NCBI GenBank assembly: GCA_005281725.1
Contig: SSBO01000012.1
Span: 17,385,783 to 17,449,782 of the forward strand
DNA from: Wuchereria bancrofti
Lineage: Eukaryota > Nematoda > Chromadorea > Rhabditida > Onchocercidae
Reading direction: 5' to 3'
DNA: 64,000 nucleotides
Position 1 is the stretch's first letter. Each line of letters opens with the position of its first letter. Below the pieces are notes generated by a model. The model worked only from the letters and a program-made list of their open reading frames with translations. It was not told the DNA's origin and did not search any database. Of this stretch, positions 38,801 to 50,367 are shown in pieces. A program made the translations under genes and the position numbers.

Positions 38801-39239
38801 ATTTCACCAGTGACTTTTACTGTGAAACATAAAGATACCACGATCCCTCATTTCATTGACTGATTAGTAAGCAATAACAAAAACGGCTAACTTTGCTATC
38901 CTTACTCATTCATTAAAAATGGATATTAAAATTCACTTACTCTTCGGTGTTAACAGTATACCAGCTGCTTTTTACTGACATCTGCAGATATCTGCGCCTC
39001 GGAATAACAAGTGACCGCTTACCTGTTCGCATTAAAGTGGAACATTTTTCGCAGTCGACCTATGATTTGTGATAACACATCCGCCTGACATTCTGCAGAG
39101 TTCTCTCAGTCCATTCTGCAGTCATTCGTTCCCTTCTAAGTATTTTACTGCAATGATACCACTGTTATCATCAAAGCAGCAAGCACGTCTCTCCTATCGC
39201 TGTTATTACCTGAGTCTTCGAAGCCATACTTGGTAGAGA

Positions 39240-41104
39240 GCTGCGGTAGTTAGTGTCTTTCCTGAAACGAACGGGGCAAGTGAAGGTACGATCCAGGTTG
39301 CACGTAGTTTCTTGTGTCTTCTTCAACCGTATATAACGTCTATACTCGAAAGTGTATGAGATTGATTTACTTAGGTACTGAGTATTTGCTTAACCTTCTT
39401 CATTTTAAGGAAATTTTTTTCTCCTTTTAATGACAAAACGTTCCTTTTGATCAAGTTTGGACCTTGAACTTTGTGTTATAAATAGAAGTTGAAACTTGAC
39501 TTATTCAGTTCTGTTATTCTGAATTGTCACCTTACTCTAACTAAGCATATCACGCAATCGATTCACAAATTCAACTGTTTTTTCTGTTTAGTTAGAAAAA
39601 TTAGTCCTTGACGACTAACAAAATTTTGGGATATTTTTGATAAGTTTCCGCTTCTTTATTTTAATTTTGGTGATCTTTTAGAAGATTGTTCAAGAAATTT
39701 GAGTTGAAAGTCATGTTGAAGATCACTATTCGACGATTCACGATTCGACACCGAAACATATTGTACGGAATTTCTTACATCGTATGGATGTTGACATTGA
39801 TAAGGAGAATGATTTTGACGAATCCTTCAAATTCTGGTTCTTCTGCTTGTTTTAACAAATATTTTTATTTTCTACTACTAGAGGATTTATTTCACATATA
39901 CACATTACATATTATCATGTTAAATTGTGTAGAATAAAGATGTCTGTAGGTATGAAATATTTTAAAATGTTGGAATCTTTCTTTTAAAGAGACTTATTCA
40001 TGTATGAATGTTTTTCTGTTACTGACTAAATCTGAAACTTTTTGCAGGTGAGTGTTGCAGTTTAGGATGTCGTGCTGAAAAGTCAATTGCTGAAAAATGT
40101 AAAGCAAATAATTTCTTCTCCACTGCTATCAATATGGTATCGGGATTATTTGTCTTCAAAGGAGAAGACGAGTGTGAACAACATTACAAGGTGTTGGTTT
40201 CTAAATTCCGTCACACACTGATGTGAAACGAAAAATATGTTGATTAGGATGGTAGTGTAAATATTGAGTGCCGATTCGCCTTATGTGATGCATGTTGGAT
40301 AAGGAGTAGAAAAAGCAGACATTGTGGGGATGGAAATGCAAGAAAAAAGAGGGAAGATTGATAGTAAAAATGGTAAAAGTAGGACGGTTGTACTGCAGAT
40401 TTATCAGTTCCGAAGAGGAGAGGATTTAGTTAACTTATATATGCTTACTGTCTCTAATTTAGTTCAAGCGTGCAGGTTTTCAGGATCTGCATGTTAATCC
40501 CATATGAAATTTTACTTTTGGGTGTAATTTGCGAGGTTATGTCAAATTTTATATTCACTTCTCCTGGTGTATTTGGACGTCATTTCATTTCAATATTTTT
40601 TTAAATAATTTCTTCGTGATTCTCCGCTGCACTTTATTGTCGTGAAAACAATAACTTTCTTTTTCCTCATAGTTCTACTTCTTTTTTGGCTTGGAGGCTA
40701 TCGAATGCGTACTTTCATGGCTACGATAGAACCAGCTGGTAAGTTTGTATATATCATATTCAGTTAAATATTTTGCTTAATTTAATTAATGTAGTAGAGA
40801 TTTAGATGTTGTTATTGATTTTATTTAGAAAATAAAATTTTCAGTTTGATTCACTAAGCAACGTGGCAATCATTAATGAATTAAATTGCAATAAATTTAT
40901 GCTTGCAGGTACCACTCATACAATGTCACAAGACAGTCGATTACTGGTTTAACGAGGAAAGACTGAAAATAGACACTTCAAAATCGACGATTCTGCGAGT
41001 TGGTCTAAAACCAGTTCGTAATACAGTTTCGAGTAACAGGCGCCTGAGTACTGAGTACATCTCGTTTAAGTTTGTTTAAAGTCTTATCATCAGATCATTG
41101 TTAA
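39240..41104 (+). pseudogene. CLCC1-like channel gene, decayed copy (arm A)
   Basis: Compared with the intact copy at 50368-53612, this copy lacks exons 1-2 (sequence jumps at about 39340) and exons 4-5 (jumps at about 39930). The exon-3 counterpart (about 39682-39803) has lost its GT donor (GGAGAATG in place of GTAGAATG). The exon-6 counterpart begins GTGAGTGTTGCAGTTTAG, with a stop. The exon-7 counterpart (about 40480-40738) has a 2-bp deletion near ATCCCATATGAAATT. The exon-8 counterpart (about 40909-41104) has lost bases around ACAAGACAGTCG. It cannot encode a channel. Its last 1.1 kb reappears at 55382-56500. Confidence 0.88.
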
Positions 41105-41407
41105 GGTAAACTTCATCATTGTTAAGGTAAAAGGAATAATATTATGTACAGTTTAGCTCTGTTTATTTAACAGCTGACTTGATAGTTTTGGTTGTATGGA
41201 AATATACTTTCTACTCCAATTTGTATCTGTGAATGTTTTCATTCTTTGCTATTACGTTTTAATTAAATTAAATTAATCAATTTATCTTGTTTTCACTGGT
41301 ATTCACGTATTGTTTCTGTGCTCAGTTTATGTTCATGCTTAATTTTTGCAAAAGTAGTTTTTAAAATGTTTGTTGGAGACATAGTTTTTTGTTTATAGTT
41401 CTTTTCT

Positions 41408-41408
41408 N
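41408..41408. other. Single-N contig join (A to B)
   Basis: One N separates arm A from arm B. The sequence left of it continues instead at 56500 in contig C. Confidence 0.9.
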
Positions 41409-42303
41409 AAAAAATATCGCATATTTTCTATTGATTTCGATCCAAAACTGCGTTACAATTCCTTGATCGCTCTCTATTCAGTTTGCTTATTGATTGTAAT
41501 ATATGAGTGTAGTCGTCCGTGATCTATACCTTTGAAACTATTGATTACCCCTCTCTTTGTGTTTTATAATTTTGATAAGCTAACCAGATTCCTGCTAAAT
41601 TTTTTAAAAATTCTATTAATCGTTTTCTATTTTGTTCTGGAATCTCGGTTTACTTTGATGTGAAGTAATCATCTTGTCTAGTGATTTCTTGAAGCTTAGA
41701 GGGATATTCAAGATATTTGAAGGTAGGATTTTATTTTTCGTTCGTTTCAATCCAGTTAATTATAACAGCATTTAGAGTTGTTCCAAGAATTTAATAAACC
41801 TGAGATGTAAACGTTTCTGTGATTCTTTGTCCCAAGCAACTTTTCCTTCAGTCTCAATCATTCGAATTGTTTCAGTCGTTTGGATTGTGTTCTCCCTTCA
41901 TCAAAAAAATTAGAATTCTTATTCAAAAGCTTGAAACTACGGCAATCATTCAAGCTTATTTTTCGCATTCATTTACCATTTGAAATAGGATGTTACCAGC
42001 TTAAGAGTTTCTTCCACCAACACCTGCGAACTTTCCAGTTTATATTTCTTCCGCTGTCTTTTATATAAGATCAATTTTAAAACCTTACATAAAGACAATA
42101 TTGACCGATCTGTCTTTAATTGCTTCCAAATTGGCCATAAAAACAGAAATCCAAGTCTAATCATTACTAACCTGATACATGATATTTTGTTGGAAAATTT
42201 CGATTGCAGCAATAACGAATGGTGACGAATAAATTGGAAGAACCATCTTTCATTGATGATAATCTTTCCTTTCGTAAGCACTCTTTTTCATCTCCGATCA
42301 CTT

Positions 42304-42900
42304 TGTCGTGGAAGTTTTGAAAATTTAATTATTATTTTGGGAGAGGTTGTTGATTTCGGGGAGATTCATTGGATGCAGAGGAATATAATAATTCTTTATT
42401 AACAGAAGCAATAGTGTAATAACTTCGTAGAGAAGAGTTGAAGTTGAATTCTCCTCGTTCTTGTAAAAAACACACAATGCCTCCTTCAATAAGGATGACC
42501 TCCTTATATAGCAAGCAATATGCGTAAACAAAGTATATGATTTACAATATGAGGTTGACCTGCCGAAAGAGCAATCGGTCTAACAAAGAGCTGTTGACCT
42601 AGGCTACAATCAAATCTATTTACTAATTGACAAGCCGCAAAGGACATCGGTTAAGCAAAAGTTGTAAACCTCGTAGATTCAAGCACAAAATTGGTAGCGA
42701 CACGACAATGAGGTCAACTAAATGAGGAGCTGATACCGCATAAACAATATATAAAAGGTTTGCAGTCTAAACGTAAGATTTGAAACAAAAGATTTAAAGT
42801 ATAAACATTATTTGCAAAATTTCATATAACATATTTTTTACTCATATTTTCAGCTCTCATATATAGTAATTTAGAGTTTCGCGATATAAAATTCGCAACA
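42304..42900 (-). mobile_element. Solo LTR insertion private to arm B
   Basis: 597 bp related (my estimate is near 88-90% over the stretches compared) to the LTR at 37875-38467 but in reverse orientation. It is flanked by perfect 5-bp duplications CACTT (42299-42303 and 42901-42905). Arm A has the matching empty site GATCACTTTGTTGATGC at about 31574-31590 with a single CACTT. TG...CA ends are present. Insertion therefore followed the split of the two arms. Confidence 0.88.
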
Positions 42901-43431
42901 CACTTTGCTGATGCTTATGCTACCTCGCACTTCCAATATTAAAAGTTCATATCTCACTAAGGAAGGATTTATAGGCTGAGATAGATTTCGAGATTGCCAC
43001 TCGAATAAGCACTTCACGCTTTTATCAGCTATCGCAATGCTTCGCACTTTTCACTTAGTAGCAGCAGAAGAAAGCTAATATTTTTCGAAAAGTTCGCAAC
43101 CATCTTTGAAATATGCATTGTTCTTATATTTGAAAGAAAAAATCACCTAAAAATAAGCAGCTTTGTTTGAAATCGATGCAACTGGATTCATCTTGACGAG
43201 ATTTTCATTGTGATTTGATATGCTGCACTCTGGTCGATGCAATAGGTTGCGAGATCAAATGTCAGTGAGGTATTTGCCAACGATTTACTGAAGACCATTA
43301 TTATTAATTTATTTTTGATTAAAGGAATTGAAGAATTGATTTGTTGTCGTGATGAAAAGGAAAAGTTTCTTGTAAATTTTGATATGAATTTCCTCTTTTA
43401 TTTGAATATCAATTCCTTTTGGAGGTGTTCT

Positions 43432-43907
43432 TGATATCACCTGCTGTACTTTCATGTTAGAAAAGAGACGAAGGGCGCAATATGCTTTCACCCTATTTGC
43501 TCTGTTACTACAATTCCCTTGTGGTTGCTTTTCAGCACAATAGCTCTTCATTATACATTTGATAAATAGGCCTTAGAAAAGAAGGCCTCCAGTAAAGGCA
43601 AACATATAATTCTCGAAGGCAGAAAATGATGCAAAGTTGAAAGCTATCCCTTCTCTGAAATGGAGGAACTCTTGAAGAACCTTAATGAATCCTCCATCAA
43701 TGCCAGTTGTTCACTTTTCAACAAATATTTCCAGTATCATATCGAAGAAATCCCTCTGTGGTAGAAATGTCTAATAGAGAAAAAGAGAATGAAAGCTGTA
43801 TTCTACCGCGATACTATCAACTTAACTTTTACAAATATCAATACTATTACTGACTGCAATGATCTCCAACACATATATGCCCATTTTACGATTGCCAGCC
43901 GTTCATC
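43432..43907 (+). pseudogene. Arm B copy of the stop-interrupted frame
   Basis: Nearly identical to 32146-32622, with the same in-frame TAG before the ATG at 43789. It runs into the N gap at 43908. The short upstream part present in A at about 32088-32130 is missing here. Confidence 0.35.
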
Positions 43908-44165
43908 NNNNNNNNNNNNNNNNNNNNNNNNNNNNNNNNNNNNNNNNNNNNNNNNNNNNNNNNNNNNNNNNNNNNNNNNNNNNNNNNNNNNNNNNNNNNN
44001 NNNNNNNNNNNNNNNNNNNNNNNNNNNNNNNNNNNNNNNNNNNNNNNNNNNNNNNNNNNNNNNNNNNNNNNNNNNNNNNNNNNNNNNNNNNNNNNNNNNN
44101 NNNNNNNNNNNNNNNNNNNNNNNNNNNNNNNNNNNNNNNNNNNNNNNNNNNNNNNNNNNNNNNNN
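43908..44165. other. Assembly gap, 258 N
   Basis: Run of N. By comparison with arm A (about 32623-32884) the true gap may be of similar size. Confidence 0.95.
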
Positions 44166-44650
44166 TTGCATAAAAGCATCCTTTTATGTTTATTATCTCT
44201 TATTTTCATTCCGGCATTTTACAGATTAAATATTCATATCCATTTTCAATAACGAAAATATTTTATCGCTGAAATATATTATCACCTACATCTTTTCATA
44301 ATGGTAGTTTCAGATTCTTCTTTGCTGTTATTCATGTATTAAAAGATGATAACTCTGTTATGTGATGAATTTTTTTGATTCAATCCTAATGTCTCGTCAT
44401 ATTAGGAGGATAGCTTGAAATTTTTATCCTGGAAGCTTTAAATAAGTTTGTAAGTTGTATACTTGGCTAGAACGTGGAAATCAACATTAATTGGAAGTAA
44501 TGGAGTAGATAAATTTGCTATCATTTCCTCCTATATCATTAGCTGGTACTATTAACTTTACGACTTCTTTTATCCGCATCAAATTTATTATGAAATGAAA
44601 TTTCATAGTTTAAATAGAAATCAAATGTTGTTTCTATGCCGATTTATTTC

Positions 44651-44671
44651 TATATATATATATATATATAT
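44651..44671. repeat. (TA)n microsatellite
   Basis: About ten TA units, absent at the matching place in arm A (about 33478), so it is a length difference between arms. Confidence 0.85.
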
Positions 44672-45768
44672 GAATATAAGCGAAAATGAAAACTATTTCA
44701 CTCAACGTCATAAATTTCTGTCTTTCTCTCCTTCCTCTCTCTTTCTCGTGATTAATACTTCTTGCAATAATGAAATAAACCATCTTTAATAACTACTAAT
44801 TTGATTTGAACGCAATAACTTGTTATCTCTTTATCTTTTATGTAATTACCAAACTTGCATGATATTTAGTAATGCCAAGAGAAGTCGTTTCCAGCTGTTG
44901 CAAAATTTGCGACACTCACAAAGCTCTGTTACTTTCTTCTTTGACTTCCTTCCTGAATTCCCCTTTTGAAACTTTTTTAGCTCTAATAAACATATAATGC
45001 CTAAAAAGAAATAGAAACCAGATAGTCTCATTTCGTTGTTTACGTTTTATTACGTCTGCTTCAAGTCATATCATATCACGTCATATTGCCAAGATGGAAT
45101 TCGGGATTATCGTGTTGGGTTAATCCTTGGTTTACAAAAAATCAGTAACTTGAAATCAGTGGTTTTTCTAGTTAGAGCATACTTGATAATATGGCAAAGA
45201 GATTGAGCAGTTTTGAAGTAAATGTAAAGTTGCGATATTTTTTGGATAAAGCTGTTATAGTTTCCTTTTAAAATAATTTCCATTTGTCTTCTTCCGTAGC
45301 AGAAATCACTGAATATTCCAATTTCCAATTAAGCAAACTTGTTCTTCAGTTAATTTTTAACAGCGATTATCTCAGTTATTTCAAGTTTCCTTTTAAATGA
45401 ATCACATTATGTTTCAGTTTCAGCATGCACTATTTTTGAAACCTAATTTTTAACACCGATTATCTCAGTTCTGATAGATGATCAGACAAACATTCTGATA
45501 GATGATCAATTAATATATCCAAGCTTTCCTTCCTCACGGGTGATGCCTCGAACTAGGACAATAAGAATGTTTGTCTTAATCGATCAATAAGTATTTTTGA
45601 AAAAAAACCGAAATGATTTTCTGTGCTGAAAATAATTTTTGATTGGACGGTACCATGCGGTATACTATCGCTAAAAGTGATTCTAATTATGTCGTTTTAG
45701 ATAACTCCCAAGAAATCCTCTTAATCAAAGCTATTTGATATCTTATAGGTTCAACTATTATTATGAAT

Positions 45769-46087
45769 ATGAGACTGGAGAGATCAGCCAATCCTAATCA
45801 TATGAAAAAATTATAAGATTAGGAAATTTTACATCCTATAGAAGTTTGTAAATTTTACATCTGAATCGTTCTATTAATTAGTAACTTCGACGCTATTTTT
45901 GCTAATATTTTACACTTCAGATGCACTNATGAGACTGGAGAGATCAGCCAATCCTAATCATATGAAAAAATTATAAGATTAGGAAATTTTACATCCTATA
46001 GAAGTTTGTAAATTTTACATCTGAATCGTTCTATTAATTAGTAACTTCGACGCTATTTTTGCTAATATTTTACACTTCAGATGCACT
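45769..46087 (+). repeat. 159-bp direct repeat across a single-N join
   Basis: 45769-45927 is repeated as 45929-46087 with one N at 45928 between them; arm A has only one copy (about 34909-35085). This is an unmerged contig overlap, not biology. Confidence 0.92.
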
Positions 46088-46213
46088 GTTTTTTCTCTTG
46101 CGTTTTTGATAAGAGAAATGACTGTCGTAAAATGAAATTTGTCTTTAAGTCTTATGAAGAAATTTTTAGAGATTTAGTGACGATCGGGCTTTAACCGAAG
46201 TATCGTTAAACAG

Positions 46214-47948
46214 GAAAACTCTAATAGCTTAAAGTGTTGTGAAAATAATTTAATTAATGTCGATACAGGACAGAAGGTAGTTTATCCAGTTTCTATGCAC
46301 TTTAGTGAAATTGTCATGTAATAATGATGTTTAACAATTTGAATTTTATTATTTTGCTATTTTCTTTTCTGAAGAGTCTAGTTTTGGAATCTATAATTTT
46401 GGAACTAACAAAACATTGTTGTGCAATGCTTTTTTCTCAAAATGTGAGCCTGGTTTACAGCTTTAAATTTTGAAAAAAGTAATTCAATAAAAATAATACT
46501 AACTACTGTTAATGAATCAAGAGACTTGCAGAGTTTGCTCGCGAAATCATTATAGGCTCAACATTTGTATATTACTTATTAATGGGTTATAACGAAGTTG
46601 CCCGAAGGATGTATCAGCATTACCCACAAAATATGATATACACACCTTGACACTGACCATCTATGTCAAACACAATGTCATGTACCCTGCTCTATGAAAC
46701 ATATTAATGATCTAATGATGCAGCGATGGCTCTGCCCTGTCAAGGTATCATTTATTTTTGAAAATGTTTGATTGCAGTATAGCTCCACGTCAAAACCTTT
46801 GAATTCTAGATATTAAGGCAACGGGAAGTTTAGTTACAAAGTATCTGGTGAGACTTGTGCGTTCGTGAATACTTGTGTTTATTTCAAATCAAAAATATCC
46901 TCTTCAAGTCAGTGGTTCTTGGAATCTTATAGGGTAGATGTTAGCTTATAGTAGCAAGCTGTTAGCTTATAGTTTAAAAATCATAATGGATACGCCACGC
47001 CGAAGTCAGCAAACAAGCACTCACCAGTTATCGTGTTCATGACATTTACAGAATATTTAAAAACTGAAATAAATGCTGGAGTAGTAAAACTCAGAAAATT
47101 CCTCATCCTTTTTTGATGAATTAGAACATAATTTCTTTTTATTCCAATAAGATTCAGTTTTAAGGCTATAGGTAAGAAGGCTAGTAATTTTGTCATTCAT
47201 GCTACTGTTAACACTAGAAGGATATTGAAAATGAAGTAACTTTACTTTCCTATTACTGCAGTAATAGTTTGTGTAGCCACAGAAAATTTCTTGCTAATTT
47301 TAAAAGACGCATAAAGTGCTGCTAAATATTTAAGAAATTAATTAATTGATCCTTATATTGGTTCATTACTGAAATAATAACTGGAGTTTGTTTCAAAACA
47401 TCCAGAAAGACTATTCGACAGGAAAAAGATGCATAATCATGGTCGTCTTCTCAAATTTAAATTCTTGGCGCATGAAATTTGAGCATTTTTGTTATCTGGT
47501 TTGATGTGTGCTATAATGCTGAAATGGAGCATATTTCCAGTAATTAATTCATCAGAATAATAAGGGTATGAGGCGGATCACTTTCAACAAAAAGCTATTA
47601 AAAAGGAATGTAGAAGAGCAATTTCGTTGGAAAATTTCGTCATATGAGAGAAGTCCTATATTTGCACATTTCATCTTGCCTCGAGGAATGATGATGAGAT
47701 CTACAATGCTCAACTAAACCTCAGCTTTTCTTCAATTATTTTATTTCACATTAACAAAATCTCTTTAACATTTTCAGGAAAAGAATGAATGGAGTAATAT
47801 GCCATCTGAAGATCGTTTTTTGACGGGTTTCACCACAATCATGGCCACAGTCATCTGCCTTGCTGTTTTCGGTGTCTTTTTACTAGTTTGCATAACATGC
47901 CTCATCCGAATACATTGCTGCAGATGTCGCAGGAGTAATAATGCATAA
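46214..47948 (+). pseudogene. Small membrane protein gene, frameshifted copy (arm B)
   Basis: Counterpart of 35211-37010. The exon beginning about 46523 reads MGYNEVARRMYQHYPQNM and then meets a stop (ATATACACACCTTGA near 46637-46652), because of small indels relative to arm A. The last exon (47778-47948) is identical to arm A, including the transmembrane helix. The first exon is diverged but open. As assembled, this copy cannot make the same protein. Confidence 0.7.
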
Positions 47949-48812
47949 AGCTAATAGTTTTCTGTTTTCGTACATCATTCAAAGAAAAGCCAAATGTCGC
48001 ATTCCAAAAGGAGATTCAAGCCAAGATAACATTGACAAATTTCTAGACAAATAAGCGACAGAAAATAAGTGAAATGAAATCTTCTGGCATTAAAAGATTT
48101 AATTTCTATTAATCCATATACTATACTCATGATAAGTGACTTCATCATCACTCTCATTCATTGCATTTTTTTTCAATTATTTTTCATGTTTAGTTCTTAA
48201 GCTTCTGTTCAACTCCATGATATAAAATATATTCTACATGATGCAATATGATGTGAAATATATTCTTCCATTTAATGAAATGTATTCCGGAAATATATTC
48301 TGCATGCGACGTTTTGTTCTGTCCAAGTTGTCATCTTTATTCCACCGCACATATTGTACACTGCAGAACATGAGCAGATATGGAAATAATAAATGCTGTT
48401 AAGTTTAAAATCAATAATTTTAAGCAACTTTTATAAATACAGACATTAAAAATTCGAAATTTTTTTCATTTCATCACTGTAGCAGAAAGTCTTTTGTGAA
48501 TATTAGACTGCACAAGTACTAGATTTAGTAACAGGCACGTCACTCATTAGGAATAGCAATAGTGGTTTGAAAAACATTTAAGCAAAACTCAATTCCTAAG
48601 CTATCAATGGAGAACTCTCATTTACTTCAAAAACAAATTAGATACAGGTAATTCGAGATGCGATTGATCATTACTTCAGTAAAACATGAATCAACACTAA
48701 GTAAACAAATTAGTCAAACAATGGAACAGTATTGTTTGACATTAAAGGAATCGCTTTGATAAGTACTAAAATGAGTGTGATGCAAAACAAAGAAAACAAT
48801 TGGAGCAAAATG

Positions 48813-49405
48813 TGTCGCGGATTTTAATATCGCGAAACTCTAAATTACTATATGAGAGTTGAAAATATGAGTAAGAAATATGTTATATGATGATTTTGCA
48901 AATAATATTTGGACTTTTTGTTTCCAATCTTATGTTTAGACTGTAAATCTTTTATATATTGTTTATACGGTATCAACTCCTCATTTAGTTGACCTCATTG
49001 TTGTGTCGCCACTAATTGTAAATTATCTTTGAATCTATGAGGTTAACAACTTTTGCTTAACTGATGTCCTTTACGGTAGATAGATTTGCTTGTAAACCAG
49101 ATCAACAGCTCTTTGTTAGACCGATTACTCTTTCGGCAGGTCAACCTCATATTGTAAATCATATACTTTGTTTACGCATATTGCTTGCTATATAAGGAAG
49201 TCACCCTTATTGAAGGAGGCACTGTGTGTTTTTTACCAAGAACGAGAAGAGTTCAATTTCAATTCTTCTCTACGAAGTTATTCTACTATTGCTTCTGTTA
49301 ATAAAGAATTATTATATTCCTTTATTTCACCTACATCCAACGAATCTCCCTGCGATCAAAAACCTCTCCCAAAATAATAATTAAATTATCAAATCTTCCA
49401 TGACA
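48813..49405 (+). mobile_element. Solo LTR (arm B copy of the arm A element)
   Basis: Same position, orientation, ends and flanks as 37875-38467, shifted by 10,938 bp, inside the identical tract. It was inserted before the arms separated, or was copied with the tract. Confidence 0.82.
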
Positions 49406-50367
49406 AAGTGATCAATTCATGCAACCTTATAAAATTCCTTTTCTCGCAGATTGGTCCTTTCTTCTAATAGTGTTATACAGGAAAAATGATGCGTTATGAG
49501 AAAATCGAAATGCTTTTTTATCATTACTGTTGAAGAGCTAAGAAAGCAGCACCAAGAAAATGTAAGTACCATTGAAAAATGCAAGAAGGAACTGGTTGTG
49601 TTTCTATCATTAAATAAGCTGTAAAGAGCATCCCACTAATTTTAGAAATTTAGATGATCTTGGGCAACAAATTCGTGAAGATGTCAAGATCGCTTTCTCA
49701 CAAGCTCCAAAAGATTTACAAAAAAAAAAAAAAAAAACATTCTTTCAGCAGTGACTCTTATTGTGAAACATAAAAATACCACGATCCCTCATTCCACTGA
49801 CTGATTAGTAAGCAATCACAAAAACGGCTAACTTTGCTATCCTTACTCATTTATTAAAAATGGATATTAAAATTCACTTACTCTTCGGTGTTAACAGTAT
49901 ACCAGCTGCTTTTTACTGACATCTGCAGATATCTGCGCCTCGGAATAACAAGTGACCGCTTACCTGTTCGCATTAGAGTGGAACATTTTTCGCAATCGAC
50001 CTATGATTTGTGATAACACATCCGCCTGACATTCTGCGGAGTTCTCTCAGTCCATTCTGCAGTCATTCGCTCCCTTCTAAGTATTTTACTGCAATGATAC
50101 CACTGTTATCATCAAAGCAGCAAGCACGTCTCTCTTATCGCTGTTATTACCTGAGTCTTCGAAGCTATACTTGGTAGAGAGCTGCGGTAGTAGTGTCTTT
50201 CCTGAAACGAACGGGACAGGGCAAATGAAGGTACGGTCCAGGTTGCACGTACTTCTGGGATGGACTAGTTTCTTGTGTCTTCTTCAACCATATATACTTG
50301 TAGAGTCCGTTGTTCAGTCACTTAAAGGTCATCAGGCTCACGTATTTTTCATTTTTCAGATAGTAAT

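Larger units (their letters stand above)
29303..41407 (+). repeat. Arm A of a large duplicated locus
   Basis: This stretch has a diverged counterpart at 41409-55380 (arm B). Examples: 29303-29890 matches 41409-41990; 31272-31580 matches 41985-42303; 31582-32620 matches 42903-43907; 33100-33840 matches 44240-45020; 34225-35800 matches 45025-46740; 35770-38719 matches 46708-49657 with a constant offset of 10,938; 38720-41407 matches 49658-53900 with large deletions in A. It ends at a single N at 41408. Arm A holds about 1.38 kb (about 29890-31270) that is absent from arm B. Confidence 0.9.

Noticed and set aside
43789..44229. Long open frames across 43908-44165
   Set aside because: They exist only because the run of N was read as open codons.
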